Positions 1 through 7,640 are shown, numbered from the stretch's first letter. The stretch is DNA of 33,672 nt from an uncultured Clostridia bacterium (GCA_910578235.1 CAJTPP010000006.1:31254-64925), one strand, 5' to 3'. Notes: generated by a model not told the origin, from the sequence alone. Numbers and translations: made by a program.

Positions 1-796
1 AACCCTCCAAGCCGTTATATGTATATGTAATTTCAGTAATGCTGTTTGTAGTTATATCATATGTAACAGTTAGGGAATCCTGCTCGGACACTCTTTCAAA
101 TCTGTCTGAAATTTTATTTAAGCTGTCCTCAACAGTTTTAAATGTCTGTACTCCGAACAGTGAATACACTCTTGAACCGCTTATTGTGGCTGTATCAACC
201 TTTTTTGCTTCAGCATCATACATCAACGAAATTTCGGAATTCATTAAAAATCCGTCCTTTTCCTCAATGCCAAGAATTGTTTTTAGCTCGTCCGTAGATT
301 TATCAAAGTAATTTGACAAGTCAATAGGATTTTTCGCCTTTTCCGCATATGCCGCACTAATACCCTGCATCAGATTTGCCGCAGGCTCATTCGGCATAAT
401 ATCAATCGCGGCTTTATCAGGATATTTGTTGCCGTAATATTGAGTGTATCTGCTTTCAATCAAAGACGCGCCCTCCGCGTCTGTCTCAGGCGCTACACCG
501 TCAACACTTATACCCGACACCTTAAAATGATTTTCGTCAGCTACTGTAAATTGTATTGCCATTTCCATATCTTCAATCTTTGATTTGTATTCAACAATAA
601 TTTTACCGCCGTCAGTTTCTCCGCCGTCCTATTTGCTGTTTGGAAGCGTGTCCGAGAGAACCTCGTCAACAGTAATGTCAAGACAGCCGCCGAGATAGCC
701 AGTTTTTACTTCCTCTATGTATTCGCTGTACGCGCCGCACGACGATAAACCAATCACCGCCGCAAGCAACGTAAATAAACATAAAATTTTTCTCAT
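1..796 (-). pseudogene. Lipoprotein gene interrupted by in-frame TAG, running off the window
   Basis: The ATG at 796 is preceded by AGAAAGGAAA and begins a lipoprotein signal peptide (MRKILCLFTLLAAVIGLSSC, lipobox LSSC with Cys20). After 55 codons the frame meets TAG at 629-631. The same frame is then open to the window edge for about 209 more codons with normal, lysine/glutamate-rich composition (for example EYKSKIEDMEMAIQFTVADE), so this is one gene with a nonsense codon, not two genes. The family is not recognised; the mature part looks like an extracytoplasmic beta-rich lipoprotein of the kind common in Clostridia. The 3' end lies outside the window. A sequencing error or a real nonsense mutation are both possible; stop-codon recoding is unlikely because neighbours use normal stops. 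Confidence 0.7.
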
Positions 797-828
797 ATTT
801 GCGTTTCCTTTCTCATCAAAATACGCTT

Positions 829-990
829 TTAATTGCGCAAGACAATTGCTCCCGGCAAGAAAAATATAAATACCAATATCGCGCCTATAATAAAAAATAT
901 TTTTAACGCGCCGTCAAACATTTTCGCTCTTCAAATTCCTACCCAGAAAACCGCAATTATTCCTATAATACACCAAGCAAATTTACTCAT
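829..990 (-). pseudogene. Tiny hydrophobic ORF pair split by in-frame TGA
   Basis: An ATG at 990 with an AAGGCGG site seven bases upstream reads MSKFAWCIIGIIAVFWVGI and stops at TGA (931-933). The same frame continues with RAK and a second ATG at 921, giving MFDGALKIFFIIGAILVFIFFLPGAIVLRN and ending at TAA (829-831). Each half is one membrane-spanning segment. Either two separate 19- and 30-residue membrane peptides are made, or one roughly 53-residue two-segment membrane protein (PLDc_N-like small proteins have this size) carries a nonsense codon. It lies between the cohesin-like gene and the broken lipoprotein gene on the same strand. No function is known. Confidence 0.4.
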
Positions 991-1002
991 ATAAGCGCCG
1001 CC

Positions 1003-1827
1003 TTAATATCTTTTCATAATAGGCTCGCTTGTGAGAGGCTTCATTCCGTTAATACTGTCCCACATATATACTTTAACCGCATATGAGCTTTGGTCGTTTG
1101 CGCTCGCGCGTATATCTCCTATTTCGACCTCGTTTATACCTGACTTTAACGCTTCATTTTTTATTCTTGCGGCGCACAATTTCCCTCTGTCGTCATATAT
1201 TGTGCATATAAACGCCGCGTTAAGCGCCTTTGGCGAATACACCGACACGCTGACACTTCCGCCTATGCTTGACGGAGTTTTTGAAACAGTTGTTTCGGAA
1301 AAACCGAGCGAAATGTCCTCATCCGTCTTATCGTCTCCGCCACCCGTAAACGTTATCTGTCCCTTAACCGCGTCAGCGGCAATATTATTCTGCATAGCGT
1401 TTGCAAGCTCGCTTACTTCAACTGCTATATCCGTACTACCAGATACTCCCTCCAACACTGCAAATTCAATCACTGCAAGCGTACCGTCGCCGGAAATATC
1501 AGCCATATTCATCCACGAAATTGTTACATAATCAAGTTCTGACGCGTCAATATTCGGGTCGTCAAGATTTGACGTAAAGGAATAGCAGCTTTGAAGCACT
1601 TCTTGTTTTTCCGCCGAAACAGGCATTAATTTTTCTTTATCAAAGGTTAATTTAATCTTGCCTATAGCCATATTGGGATTGTTTTCAATTTTTAGTGATA
1701 CAAGTGCCGTTCCTCCTGAGACCGCCTCAGCATTCTCAACAGAAATTTTACATTTCCCCTGCGCCATAGCAGGAATTGACATTACAAGCAATGCCGCAAT
1801 CATTATACCGCAAATTAATTTTTTCAT
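1003..1827 (-). CDS. Secreted cohesin-like domain protein
   Basis: The chosen start is the ATG at 1827 (an upstream TTG at 1839 is in frame but overlaps the Shine-Dalgarno GAGGTG); this gives 274 aa. A Sec signal peptide (MKKLICGIMIAALLVMSIPAMAQG) is followed at about residues 25-165 by a cohesin-type beta-sandwich pattern: ISVENAEAVSGGTALVSLKI, then a NPNMAIGKIKLTFD strand, YVTISWMN and DGTLAVIEFAVLEG. Cohesins bind dockerins. The last hundred residues form another predicted beta-sandwich ending VKVYMWDSINGMKPLTSEP, a tail seen on many clostridial secreted carbohydrate-active proteins. The gene follows the 922-aa surface protein by only eight bases, so the two should be co-translated. The partner dockerin could be the one at the C-terminus of that neighbour. 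Fold assignment is by pattern only. Confidence 0.7.
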   Translation of the reverse strand: MKKLICGIMIAALLVMSIPAMAQGKCKISVENAEAVSGGTALVSLKIENNPNMAIGKIKLTFDKEKLMPVSAEKQEVLQSCYSFTSNLDDPNIDASELDYVTISWMNMADISGDGTLAVIEFAVLEGVSGSTDIAVEVSELANAMQNNIAADAVKGQITFTGGGDDKTDEDISLGFSETTVSKTPSSIGGSVSVSVYSPKALNAAFICTIYDDRGKLCAARIKNEALKSGINEVEIGDIRASANDQSSYAVKVYMWDSINGMKPLTSEPIMKRY

Positions 1828-1835
1828 ACCGCACC

Positions 1836-4604
1836 TCAATTCTTTCCGAGTTCAACCTGCCAGTCTGACAAGTACCTGAACAAGTGCTGAAAGTCGTTAA
1901 TAGTCGGCTCGGATGTTTCAACGTTATCATTTTGATCAGGATAAATGCTTACCGCGGCTTTTTTGCCCTGCGGTGTAAGCTCCGTTCCGAAGCCTGCCAG
2001 ATATTGCCCAAAAATCATAGAATCCTTTAAATCAACAACATCATCGTCGCTTATATCACCGATAGTATAATCTGTAATTTTAAGAACGCAGTTGTCCGAT
2101 TGCAGATTAACTGTCTCATAGTTCTGATTTGTAAACGCGGACGGTACTATACCTATTGTATGCTCACCGTATTCTGCGTCAGGCAATGTCTGGAACACAA
2201 CTGTTATCAAATCACCGTCACTGTACATATTCCTTGAATCTGTTGTCTGGCATAAAAATCTTACCGAATTTCTATCCTTAAACGACTGACTTCCAAGCGG
2301 AGTTACAATGTTGACATTATTAAGCGCGTCTCCTTTTGTGTATGATACGGGATACATTTTTGTATTGTCATATGTAAGGTCAAAATTGAAGGTTGATATA
2401 CCCGGATTTGACGCGATAGACACAGTAACAGGAATTTGTTTGCCTGCCTTTACAGTTGCGTCCTCAACCTTTAACTGTGCAGGCGTATCGGACGAAAGCA
2501 CTGTTATATTGCATATTACGTTAACGCCGTTTACTGCTGTTGCCGTAACAAATCCGTCCTGCGACACAGTTACAACGCTTTCGTTAGACGCTGACCACGT
2601 TATTGTTTTATATGTCGCGTTTGTCGGCTTTATAATTGTTTTAAGAGGAACTGTTTTTCCCTCTACGATTTCCAACGAGCTTTTATCCAGCTTAACGCTT
2701 GTAACCTCGACTACCGGTTTAGGCACTGTTACCGTACAGAAAGCCCTGAACATTCCTGTGCTGTCGGTTGCCTGTATCATCGTTGTTCCCGGCGATACGC
2801 CTGTAACAGTTCCGTCCGCCGACACATTGGCAATCGCATTATTATTTGACTTAAATATAACGCCTTTATCCGTCGCGTCCAGCGGCGTTACCGCGGCGGT
2901 CAGCTTCTTTGTTTCCTTTACCTTAACGGTCATTTGTTCTGTATTAAGCGCAATTCCCGTTACATAGACAGTCGGCTTTGTGACCTTTACAATTACACTT
3001 GTGGTATAACCGCCGTCAACCGTTGTCGCGGTTATTGTGACCGAACCCTCTGACACGCCTGTAACCTTGCCGTTTATAACCGTTGCCACATTTGAATCGC
3101 TTGAAGTCCAGCGCACATCTTTATTTGTTGCGTCCGACGGTTTTATAACGGGCGATAATGTGAGAGTTTTGCCTATATTCACCTCATATCCACCAAAAAT
3201 ATTTCCGCTGATTTCTATTCCGCTGACAGCTATTTTCTGCTTTGCCACAGTTATATTGCACACGCCGTAGCAGGACGCGTTACTTACGGAAGTTGCGTAA
3301 ATTTTAGTTTCACCCTCAGAAATGCCTGTTACAGTACCGTCTGCCGATACTGATGCGACCTTTGAATTGGACGAACTCCACTTTATATTTTTATTTGTCG
3401 CGTCAGACGGTAAAACATTAGCCGATAATTTCAGCGTTTCCCCTATTATTATTCCCGCGTCACTTTTATCAAGTGTAACGCTTTCAACTTTAACGGAATT
3501 ATCTGAAACCGTTACGGAACAATACGCTTTTACAGTGCCTACCGATGCGGTTATAACCGCCGCGCCTATCGCGTTTGCCGTAACAACGCCGCTTGCGTCT
3601 ACAGACGCGACAGACGCGTCGCTTGACTGCCAGTTTACAGTAACGTCTGCCCCCTCAGGGTCAGCCGAGGCGGTAAGCTCCAGCGTTTCGCCTATAATAA
3701 GCGGCGCTTCCGTTATATTAAGCTGCAAACTGTTTATTGCCGGCTTTGCGCGTTTGTCAATGCGGTGATGCGGATAACCGTCGTTTATCTCGGAGTCTAA
3801 ATCCCATACATTTTCAAAATCCCATCCGCTGTAGGTTGCCGCCATTTTTAATGCAAGCGTATTTTTAGGTTCTCCGTCGCCTGTATCCGACAAACCGCTT
3901 ATCTGCTTGTCATAATAGCAGTTGGTTATTGTGCTACCATTACTGTATGCAAATCCACTCTTAGAATAATAAGCATCAACTGTGGCTACACAATAACAAT
4001 TTTTTATGGTTTTATCATTATAGCCAACAAATCCTCCTGCATTCCCATTTATTGAATTCACATTGCCCTTAAAATAACAATTTTCAATCGTTCCGTTATT
4101 AGTGTAAATAAATCCTTCAACGTAACGATAGCCATTGACTTTTCCTTCAGCATAACAGCTTTCTATTGTGCCTTTATTATCGTACGCGACAACCGCACTA
4201 CTGCTTATTCCTTCCTTAATGGTTTTAAAGCCGGTATTTTTAACAGTACCCTTATTTTCATAAAAAAACTGCTCCGTCAAGCCGCTTATGCAATAGCCGT
4301 CGCCGTCAAACACACCGCTGAAATTGTCTCCGTCCTTGCCTATGTAATTCCAGTCGTTTGCAAGCTCAATATTTGACGTCAGCTTAAACGAAGCAGACGG
4401 TAAATCCGCAACAAGCATAAGCTGCTCTTCCTTTGAAATAAGATACGGGTCGGTTTCCGTTCCCGTTCCGCCGTCAAATATCTGGGCAGCAAACAGTTCG
4501 ATTGCACCGTCCTCAATGATTTCCGTCTCCGGCGCGGCAAATACTGTGCCTGTGCACAAAATTGCAGCCGAGCATATCGTCGCAATTATCTTTTTAATTC
4601 TCAT
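1836..4604 (-). CDS. Large secreted GLUG / Big_2 / cohesin-like / dockerin-like protein
   Basis: Starting at ATG 4604 (GAGG just upstream; the in-frame TTG at 4613 is less likely) this is 922 aa. It has a signal peptide (MRIKKIIATICSAAILCTGTVFA), then at about 45-250 GLUG-type repeats (GGFVGYN, TIENCYFKGNV, TIKNCYCVATV) that build a right-handed beta-helix. Five Big_2 Ig-like domains follow at about 290-705, each with the V.LD.S...I..G.T..L...V.P.DAT....W.SS....A.V...G.VTG pattern; the fifth lacks about ten residues before its last strand. A cohesin-like domain (about 710-845) and a dockerin-like C-terminus come last (IGDISDDDVVDLKDSMIFGQ, then a second degenerate loop IYPDQNDNVETSEPTINDFQ). 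This suggests a cell-surface or cellulosome-like scaffold/adhesin. It follows the Mor-type regulator by five bases and precedes another cohesin-like protein. Confidence 0.8.
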   Translation of the reverse strand: MRIKKIIATICSAAILCTGTVFAAPETEIIEDGAIELFAAQIFDGGTGTETDPYLISKEEQLMLVADLPSASFKLTSNIELANDWNYIGKDGDNFSGVFDGDGYCISGLTEQFFYENKGTVKNTGFKTIKEGISSSAVVAYDNKGTIESCYAEGKVNGYRYVEGFIYTNNGTIENCYFKGNVNSINGNAGGFVGYNDKTIKNCYCVATVDAYYSKSGFAYSNGSTITNCYYDKQISGLSDTGDGEPKNTLALKMAATYSGWDFENVWDLDSEINDGYPHHRIDKRAKPAINSLQLNITEAPLIIGETLELTASADPEGADVTVNWQSSDASVASVDASGVVTANAIGAAVITASVGTVKAYCSVTVSDNSVKVESVTLDKSDAGIIIGETLKLSANVLPSDATNKNIKWSSSNSKVASVSADGTVTGISEGETKIYATSVSNASCYGVCNITVAKQKIAVSGIEISGNIFGGYEVNIGKTLTLSPVIKPSDATNKDVRWTSSDSNVATVINGKVTGVSEGSVTITATTVDGGYTTSVIVKVTKPTVYVTGIALNTEQMTVKVKETKKLTAAVTPLDATDKGVIFKSNNNAIANVSADGTVTGVSPGTTMIQATDSTGMFRAFCTVTVPKPVVEVTSVKLDKSSLEIVEGKTVPLKTIIKPTNATYKTITWSASNESVVTVSQDGFVTATAVNGVNVICNITVLSSDTPAQLKVEDATVKAGKQIPVTVSIASNPGISTFNFDLTYDNTKMYPVSYTKGDALNNVNIVTPLGSQSFKDRNSVRFLCQTTDSRNMYSDGDLITVVFQTLPDAEYGEHTIGIVPSAFTNQNYETVNLQSDNCVLKITDYTIGDISDDDVVDLKDSMIFGQYLAGFGTELTPQGKKAAVSIYPDQNDNVETSEPTINDFQHLFRYLSDWQVELGKN

Positions 4605-4609
4605 TTTCC

Positions 4610-4855
4610 TCAACCTTTCTTTAATAATTCTTTTATCCAGCGTTCTGAATAACCGTAAGTTCTTGCTAATTTTTTAGCGTTTGTACCGTCGTACTGCTGT
4701 TTCAGCAGTTCCTTAATATGCTCAGATTTGAACAGCTTTACGGGGAATGTAATCTGCTGACCTTTAAAATGAGTATAAAGCGCTAACGCGTCATCATAGC
4801 CCAGCAAGTCCGCAATTTCCCTGTATACATCATTCAGAGCATCTATGTCACGCAC
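4610..4855 (-). CDS. Mor-type transcription activator-like protein
   Basis: This 81-aa protein matches the Mor/C family of phage Mu middle and late activators: a helical dimerisation part with LYTHFKGQQITFP (family signature hfgGqqiYfPk) at about residues 26-38, then a C-terminal helix-turn-helix (AKKLARTYGYSERWIKELLKK). The start is a GTG at 4855 with GGAGGGG upstream; no in-frame ATG precedes it. The stop is five bases before the surface-protein ATG, so both are one transcript. No other Mu-like gene is near, so this is a domesticated or accessory regulator. Upstream DNA has three CAAGGAATWAT-like repeats beside a promoter with a weak -35, the usual layout for a Mor-activated promoter, so autoregulation is likely (inference). 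Confidence 0.8.
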   Translation of the reverse strand: MRDIDALNDVYREIADLLGYDDALALYTHFKGQQITFPVKLFKSEHIKELLKQQYDGTNAKKLARTYGYSERWIKELLKKG

Positions 4856-4891
4856 ACAACATCCATCCCCTCCATTTCGACATTATTATTT

Positions 4892-4920
4892 ATTATATTC
4901 TTTATACAAGGAATAATAAA
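4892..4920 (-). promoter_or_regulatory. Probable activator-dependent promoter of the Mor/surface-protein operon
   Basis: On the minus strand a perfect -10 (TATAAT, 4892-4897) is 17 bases from a poor -35 (TTTATT, 4915-4920). The -35 overlaps the first of the repeated CAAGGAAT sites. A good -10 with a poor -35 covered by a protein-binding repeat is what an activated promoter looks like; this is inferred from sequence only. Confidence 0.4.
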
Positions 4921-4947
4921 ATATATAATTCCTTGCATTATTCCTTA
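4907..4947. repeat. Three CAAGGAATWAT sites, candidate operator
   Basis: CAAGGAATAAT at 4907-4917 and its inverted partner ATAATTCCTTG at 4925-4935 form a dyad centred at 4921. A third copy, ATTATTCCTT, lies at 4937-4946, twelve bases from the second in the same orientation. All sit upstream of the Mor-type gene and cover its -35 region. They are the best candidate binding sites for that protein. Confidence 0.5.
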
Positions 4948-4956
4948 TAAAATGCA

Positions 4957-5003
4957 CAAATAAAAAACTCATAGCGCAGTTTCATTATAAACTGCGTTAT
5001 GAG
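4957..5003 (-). terminator. Rho-independent terminator of the kinase gene
   Basis: Arms CTCATAGCGCAGTTT (4968-4982) and AAACTGCGTTATGAG (4989-5003) form a 15-bp stem with one wobble pair and a six-base loop. On the minus strand it is followed by TTTTTTATTTG. It lies 25 bases after the kinase stop codon. Confidence 0.85.
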
Positions 5004-5028
5004 CCTTGTGTTATGCCGGCAGCATAAT

Positions 5029-6051
5029 TTAGAGAACTTTTTCCAAAATCGATGCTATTATACATGCCCCGATTGAAAATGATATTAACGAATATACGAC
5101 CGCTTTTACAAGCGCGTTACTGCCGCAAATTTTTTCTCTTGCATTATTAAGATTAGTCATAAGCGTAAGCGGAACGGCAAAAAGAAATATTTCGCCTGCA
5201 AGCATTATGAAAAAGTTTTTAGCACTTACCATAGACCATTTAAGGAACAAAATCCCCTCCGGTATTATAATCGCATATACCGCAATAGCAATTAGAATTT
5301 TCCACACCGTCCAAGTCCTAAAGCCCGGAACACACCTCAATACTTTAACAATCGGCGCAGTATGCTCGTCCACCTCATTCGTAAATATATGCTTAAATTC
5401 AACAATATTGCGGTATCGTGTTGACGCGTCTATCGCAGTAGCTTTTTTTATGACGCGCCCTAATTTACCACCGTATAGTTTTTCGTTCGGCATTTTGCCC
5501 GTAAGCATTACGTTTGCTAAAACTCCAACCGCATACAAATCAGTTCTCGTACCCGATTGAGTAAATCCAAACTGTTCGGGAGCGGCATATCCGACCGTCC
5601 CGAGAACAACTGTGTCGCTTGCGGCATTTTTCTTTGTACTCCTCGAAATATCAAAATCAATGATTTTAACTGTTCTGTCCTTTGTTATCATAATATTATT
5701 CGGATTTATGTCTCGGTGAATAATATTGTGCTTGTGCAGAAATATCAAACCGTCGCAAACCTGTCCGATTAGTTTCTTAGTATATGCTTCGGTCTGTTCA
5801 CCCTGTTCTGAAAGTATGTCCGACAGCGTTTCACCGTTTATGTACTCCTCAATTACAACCGTTATGTCCTCATATTCAAAAATTTCGATAATATCTGAAA
5901 TATTTTTATGACGATTATCAAACAGAATTTTATAAATATAAGACAGCTCGCTCGGTATTCGTTTCTTTACATATACGGTATTACCTTTTTGGACAAGCGA
6001 GGTGTTTTCATTAAATGACGATATTTCAACGTATTCCGATAATTTACTCAT
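5029..6051 (-). CDS. Membrane-anchored Ser/Thr protein kinase
   Basis: This 340-aa protein has a Hanks-type kinase domain at about residues 8-225. The N-lobe has VYVKKRIP (candidate ATP lysine) and EEYINGETL at the hinge. The catalytic loop is HRDINPNN (Asp and Asn present; the usual Lys after the Asp is replaced by the INP sequence). The metal-binding motif is DFD instead of DFG, followed by LGTVGYAAPEQFGF as P+1 loop and DLYAVGVL as helix F. A juxtamembrane segment leads to three hydrophobic helices (about 248-335), so the kinase domain is cytoplasmic on a membrane tail; no extracellular PASTA domain is present. GGAG precedes the ATG at 6051. It is divergent from the HTH-like gene at 6116, a pairing I believe recurs in Firmicutes (from memory), suggesting that the kinase and the DNA-binding protein act together. 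Confidence 0.85.
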   Translation of the reverse strand: MSKLSEYVEISSFNENTSLVQKGNTVYVKKRIPSELSYIYKILFDNRHKNISDIIEIFEYEDITVVIEEYINGETLSDILSEQGEQTEAYTKKLIGQVCDGLIFLHKHNIIHRDINPNNIMITKDRTVKIIDFDISRSTKKNAASDTVVLGTVGYAAPEQFGFTQSGTRTDLYAVGVLANVMLTGKMPNEKLYGGKLGRVIKKATAIDASTRYRNIVEFKHIFTNEVDEHTAPIVKVLRCVPGFRTWTVWKILIAIAVYAIIIPEGILFLKWSMVSAKNFFIMLAGEIFLFAVPLTLMTNLNNAREKICGSNALVKAVVYSLISFSIGACIIASILEKVL

Positions 6052-6065
6052 TTGATTTGCTCCAT

Positions 6066-6094
6066 TTGACTTTTCTTGTCATATATTGTATCAT
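6066..6094 (+). promoter_or_regulatory. Sigma-A type promoter of the HTH-like gene
   Basis: TTGACT (6066-6071), 17-base spacer and TATCAT (6089-6094). Its -10 overlaps the -10 of the opposite-facing kinase promoter, so the two directions compete for polymerase. Confidence 0.55.
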
Positions 6095-6114
6095 AATAAG
6101 CAGGGGGCGGTCAA
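6085..6114 (-). promoter_or_regulatory. Sigma-A type promoter of the kinase gene
   Basis: On the minus strand TTGACC (6109-6114), 18-base spacer and TACAAT (6085-6090), ending 34 bases before the kinase ATG. Overlaps the divergent promoter. Confidence 0.5.
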
Positions 6115-6115
6115 G

Positions 6116-6531
6116 ATGAATAAATCAACAGAGGAATTATTGAAAATACTTAAAAATAGCAGTTTAGACGCATATCTTGCCGAAAACGACGACGAAATGG
6201 CGGAAAACCCAATTTGCGATTATTTAACGGCTGTACTCAATGAAAAAGGCTTAAAGAAGTCGGAAGTAATAAAAAATCTAATGTTCAGACAAACTATGCG
6301 TATCAGATTTTTTCAGGCTTGAAAATACCTTCAAGGGATAAGCTGATTGCACTCTGCTTTGGTATGGATGTAAGTCTTGACGAGGCGCAAACCTTGCTTA
6401 AATACACGGGATTTGCTCCGCTGTATCCGCGAAATAAGCGCGACATCGTAATAGTATCCGCACTAGAAAATGGCGAATCGGTTATACGCTGCAATATTAC
6501 GCTTGACGAATTAAATCTTAGTCCGCTGTGA
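6116..6531 (+). pseudogene. HTH-like protein with a -1 frameshift at an A-run
   Basis: From ATG 6116 (GGGGGCGG six bases upstream) the frame gives MNKSTEELLKILKN...KSEVIK, then shifts to nonsense and stops at 6322. One base back, the second frame continues without gap as KSNVQTNYAYQIFSGLKIPSRDKLIALCFGMDVSLDEAQTLLKYTGFAPLYPRNKRD and stops at 6531. The joined 138-residue product is a coherent helix-turn-helix (XRE-like) protein of the type found beside this kinase family. The break is at ATA AAA AAT (6269-6277, six A at 6271-6276), which fits the X XXY YYZ slippery pattern; -1 slippage there restores exactly the continuing frame. It could be a decayed gene, a homopolymer base-call error, or a frameshift-controlled gene. 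Confidence 0.75.
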
Positions 6532-6953
6532 TTACTCACAGCAGTATATCATTTCCTCAATCTCCTCAGGTGTAAAACCCTCCGCGAGCAGTTCGTCTAT
6601 CTCCTCCGCAGTATATCCGTGATATGCGGCGGCGGATTTTAATTCATCTATGTACGGATATTCGTCTGCAATTCCGTAATCCCACCAATGGCGATAACCG
6701 TAACCGCTGTAATCTGTATAGTTAAATTTATCATATACAAGCGTTCCGTCGGGAAGTATATTCAGAATATCTCTGTCGGTTATATTTATGCTCGATTAAC
6801 CGTACCGCTACATAGCTGTCCTTTGTAATTAAAGGCTATTCCTGTCGCGTCAGTATCTCTCTCAGCCGCCTCTTCCGCAAGGGAATTTGTTACATTGCTT
6901 AAATTCCTGATTGTATTATTACCATAATGTAAAAATCCGTAAAGTCCGCACAT
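6532..6953 (-). pseudogene. Remnant of a class II (Ntn) glutamine amidotransferase
   Basis: The ATG at 6953 has GGAGGG about nine bases upstream and starts MCGLYGFLHYGNNTIRNL, the class II amidotransferase opening in which Cys2 is the N-terminal nucleophile after Met removal. SLAEEAAERDTDATGIAF follows, the family's (S)(x)RG(x)DATGIA region. The frame then stops at TAA 6786-6788 after 55 codons. In another frame, from about 6785 to the TAA at 6532, runs INITDRDILNILPDGTLVYDKF...YTAEEIDELLAEGFTPEEIEEMIYCCE without a start codon, which looks like the C-terminal tail of the same or a neighbouring protein. The middle of the domain is missing, so this is an internally deleted gene. Confidence 0.65.
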
Positions 6954-6954
6954 A

Positions 6955-7191
6955 TCATATTCCCTCCGTTTCTGTATGTATTTCGTTTACATATAACCGT
7001 TTTAATTTCAGATAATCAATATAGCTATCACGTTCTGTATTTTCAATCCATACACGTTCATTACAGCAATCACATATTGTTGTCTGCTCGTTAAGACAAT
7101 GCTCACACATTATCTCACCGTCAAATTCTCATTTTGTTTCATCCGTAAGTACCTCTCTGCAATGAGAGCAGATTAGTTGTTTTTCTTTCAT
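6955..7191 (-). pseudogene. Zinc-ribbon protein gene broken by in-frame TGA
   Basis: The ATG at 7191 follows a strong AGGAGG. It reads MKEKQLICSHCREVLTDETK and stops at TGA (7129-7131); the frame continues EFDGEIMCEHCLNEQTTICDCCNERVW, giving three CxxC knuckles of a LIM/zinc-ribbon type. The frame can be followed to about the start of the amidotransferase remnant; its exact 3' end is uncertain. Such zinc ribbons with FDGE and CDCC motifs occur at the N-terminus of, or beside, putative amidoligase proteins in clostridial mobile DNA, where a class II amidotransferase is a frequent partner (established for the amidoligase operons of Iyer and colleagues; assignment here is inference). Confidence 0.5.
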
Positions 7192-7232
7192 TTCAAATTC
7201 CTCCTTTAATATTTTTCCTCATTAGTCTTTTG

Positions 7233-7526
7233 TTATATATTTTCTTCTGCCAAAAGCATTGTCGAGTGTGTTTCATCGTCTATGACATAGATTTTGCCAA
7301 TAAAAATAGGAGTATCTGTTTTAGCAAGATACTCCCGTTTGTACTCAGGTTCTTCCTGAACGTGTATGATTTTTTGCTGTCCGTTTTCGTTTGTCAGCTT
7401 AAAGATTTGCAGGTAATCCTTTGGCGGCGGCATATTGTCAATAAGATGCCACAGCAAAATTTGAAGGAGTGGACTAATATGTTCATCCACTCCCTTTGTC
7501 AAAAATCTTTGGTTTTTAAAGTCCAT
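7233..7526 (-). CDS. DUF960 family protein
   Basis: The start chosen is ATG 7526 with GAGGAGG seven bases before; the longer frame upstream has no ribosome site. The 97-aa product matches DUF960: NQRFLTKGVDEHISPLLQIL, then DYLQIFKL, QKIIHVQEEPEYKREYL and a C-terminal IYVIDDETHSTMLLAEE. The family is small, cytoplasmic and of unknown function, frequent in Firmicutes accessory regions. It lies just upstream of the zinc-ribbon and amidotransferase remnants on the same strand and probably belonged to the same cassette, but this copy is intact. Confidence 0.8.
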   Translation of the reverse strand: MDFKNQRFLTKGVDEHISPLLQILLWHLIDNMPPPKDYLQIFKLTNENGQQKIIHVQEEPEYKREYLAKTDTPIFIGKIYVIDDETHSTMLLAEENI

Positions 7527-7599
7527 ATTATCCTCCTCAAATATTTCTATGACCCATTTAAAGCGGAAATACAATATATGTATCATAAGGATAATATGT

Positions 7600-7640
7600 A
7601 ATTGAAAAAATAAAAATAGTCTGCATAAAAACTATGCCGC
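7600..7640 (-). terminator. Weak terminator after hsdR
   Basis: Immediately after the hsdR stop the minus strand has a short hairpin (GCATA/TATGC or ATAGT/ACTAT) followed by TTTTTATTTTTT. The stem is only five base pairs, so termination is probable but may be partial, allowing read-through to DUF960. Confidence 0.4.

Noticed and set aside
2308..2967. Long plus-strand ORFs opposite the surface-protein gene
   Set aside because: They are antisense shadows with Thr/Val/Ser-rich composition, no ribosome site, and the opposite frame has clear domains.
2400..3720. DNA tandem repeat array
   Set aside because: The periodic similarity is explained by the five Big_2 protein domains; the DNA copies are strongly diverged.
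4610..4855. Mu-like prophage
   Set aside because: Only the Mor-type gene is present; no transposase, head or tail genes are in the window.
1..7191. Stop-codon recoding (TAG or TGA read as sense)
   Set aside because: Intact genes in the same block end with ordinary TGA/TAG stops (for example the Mor-type gene and hsdM use TGA, recombinase 1 uses TAG), and frameshifts occur in the same area; decay or error is simpler.
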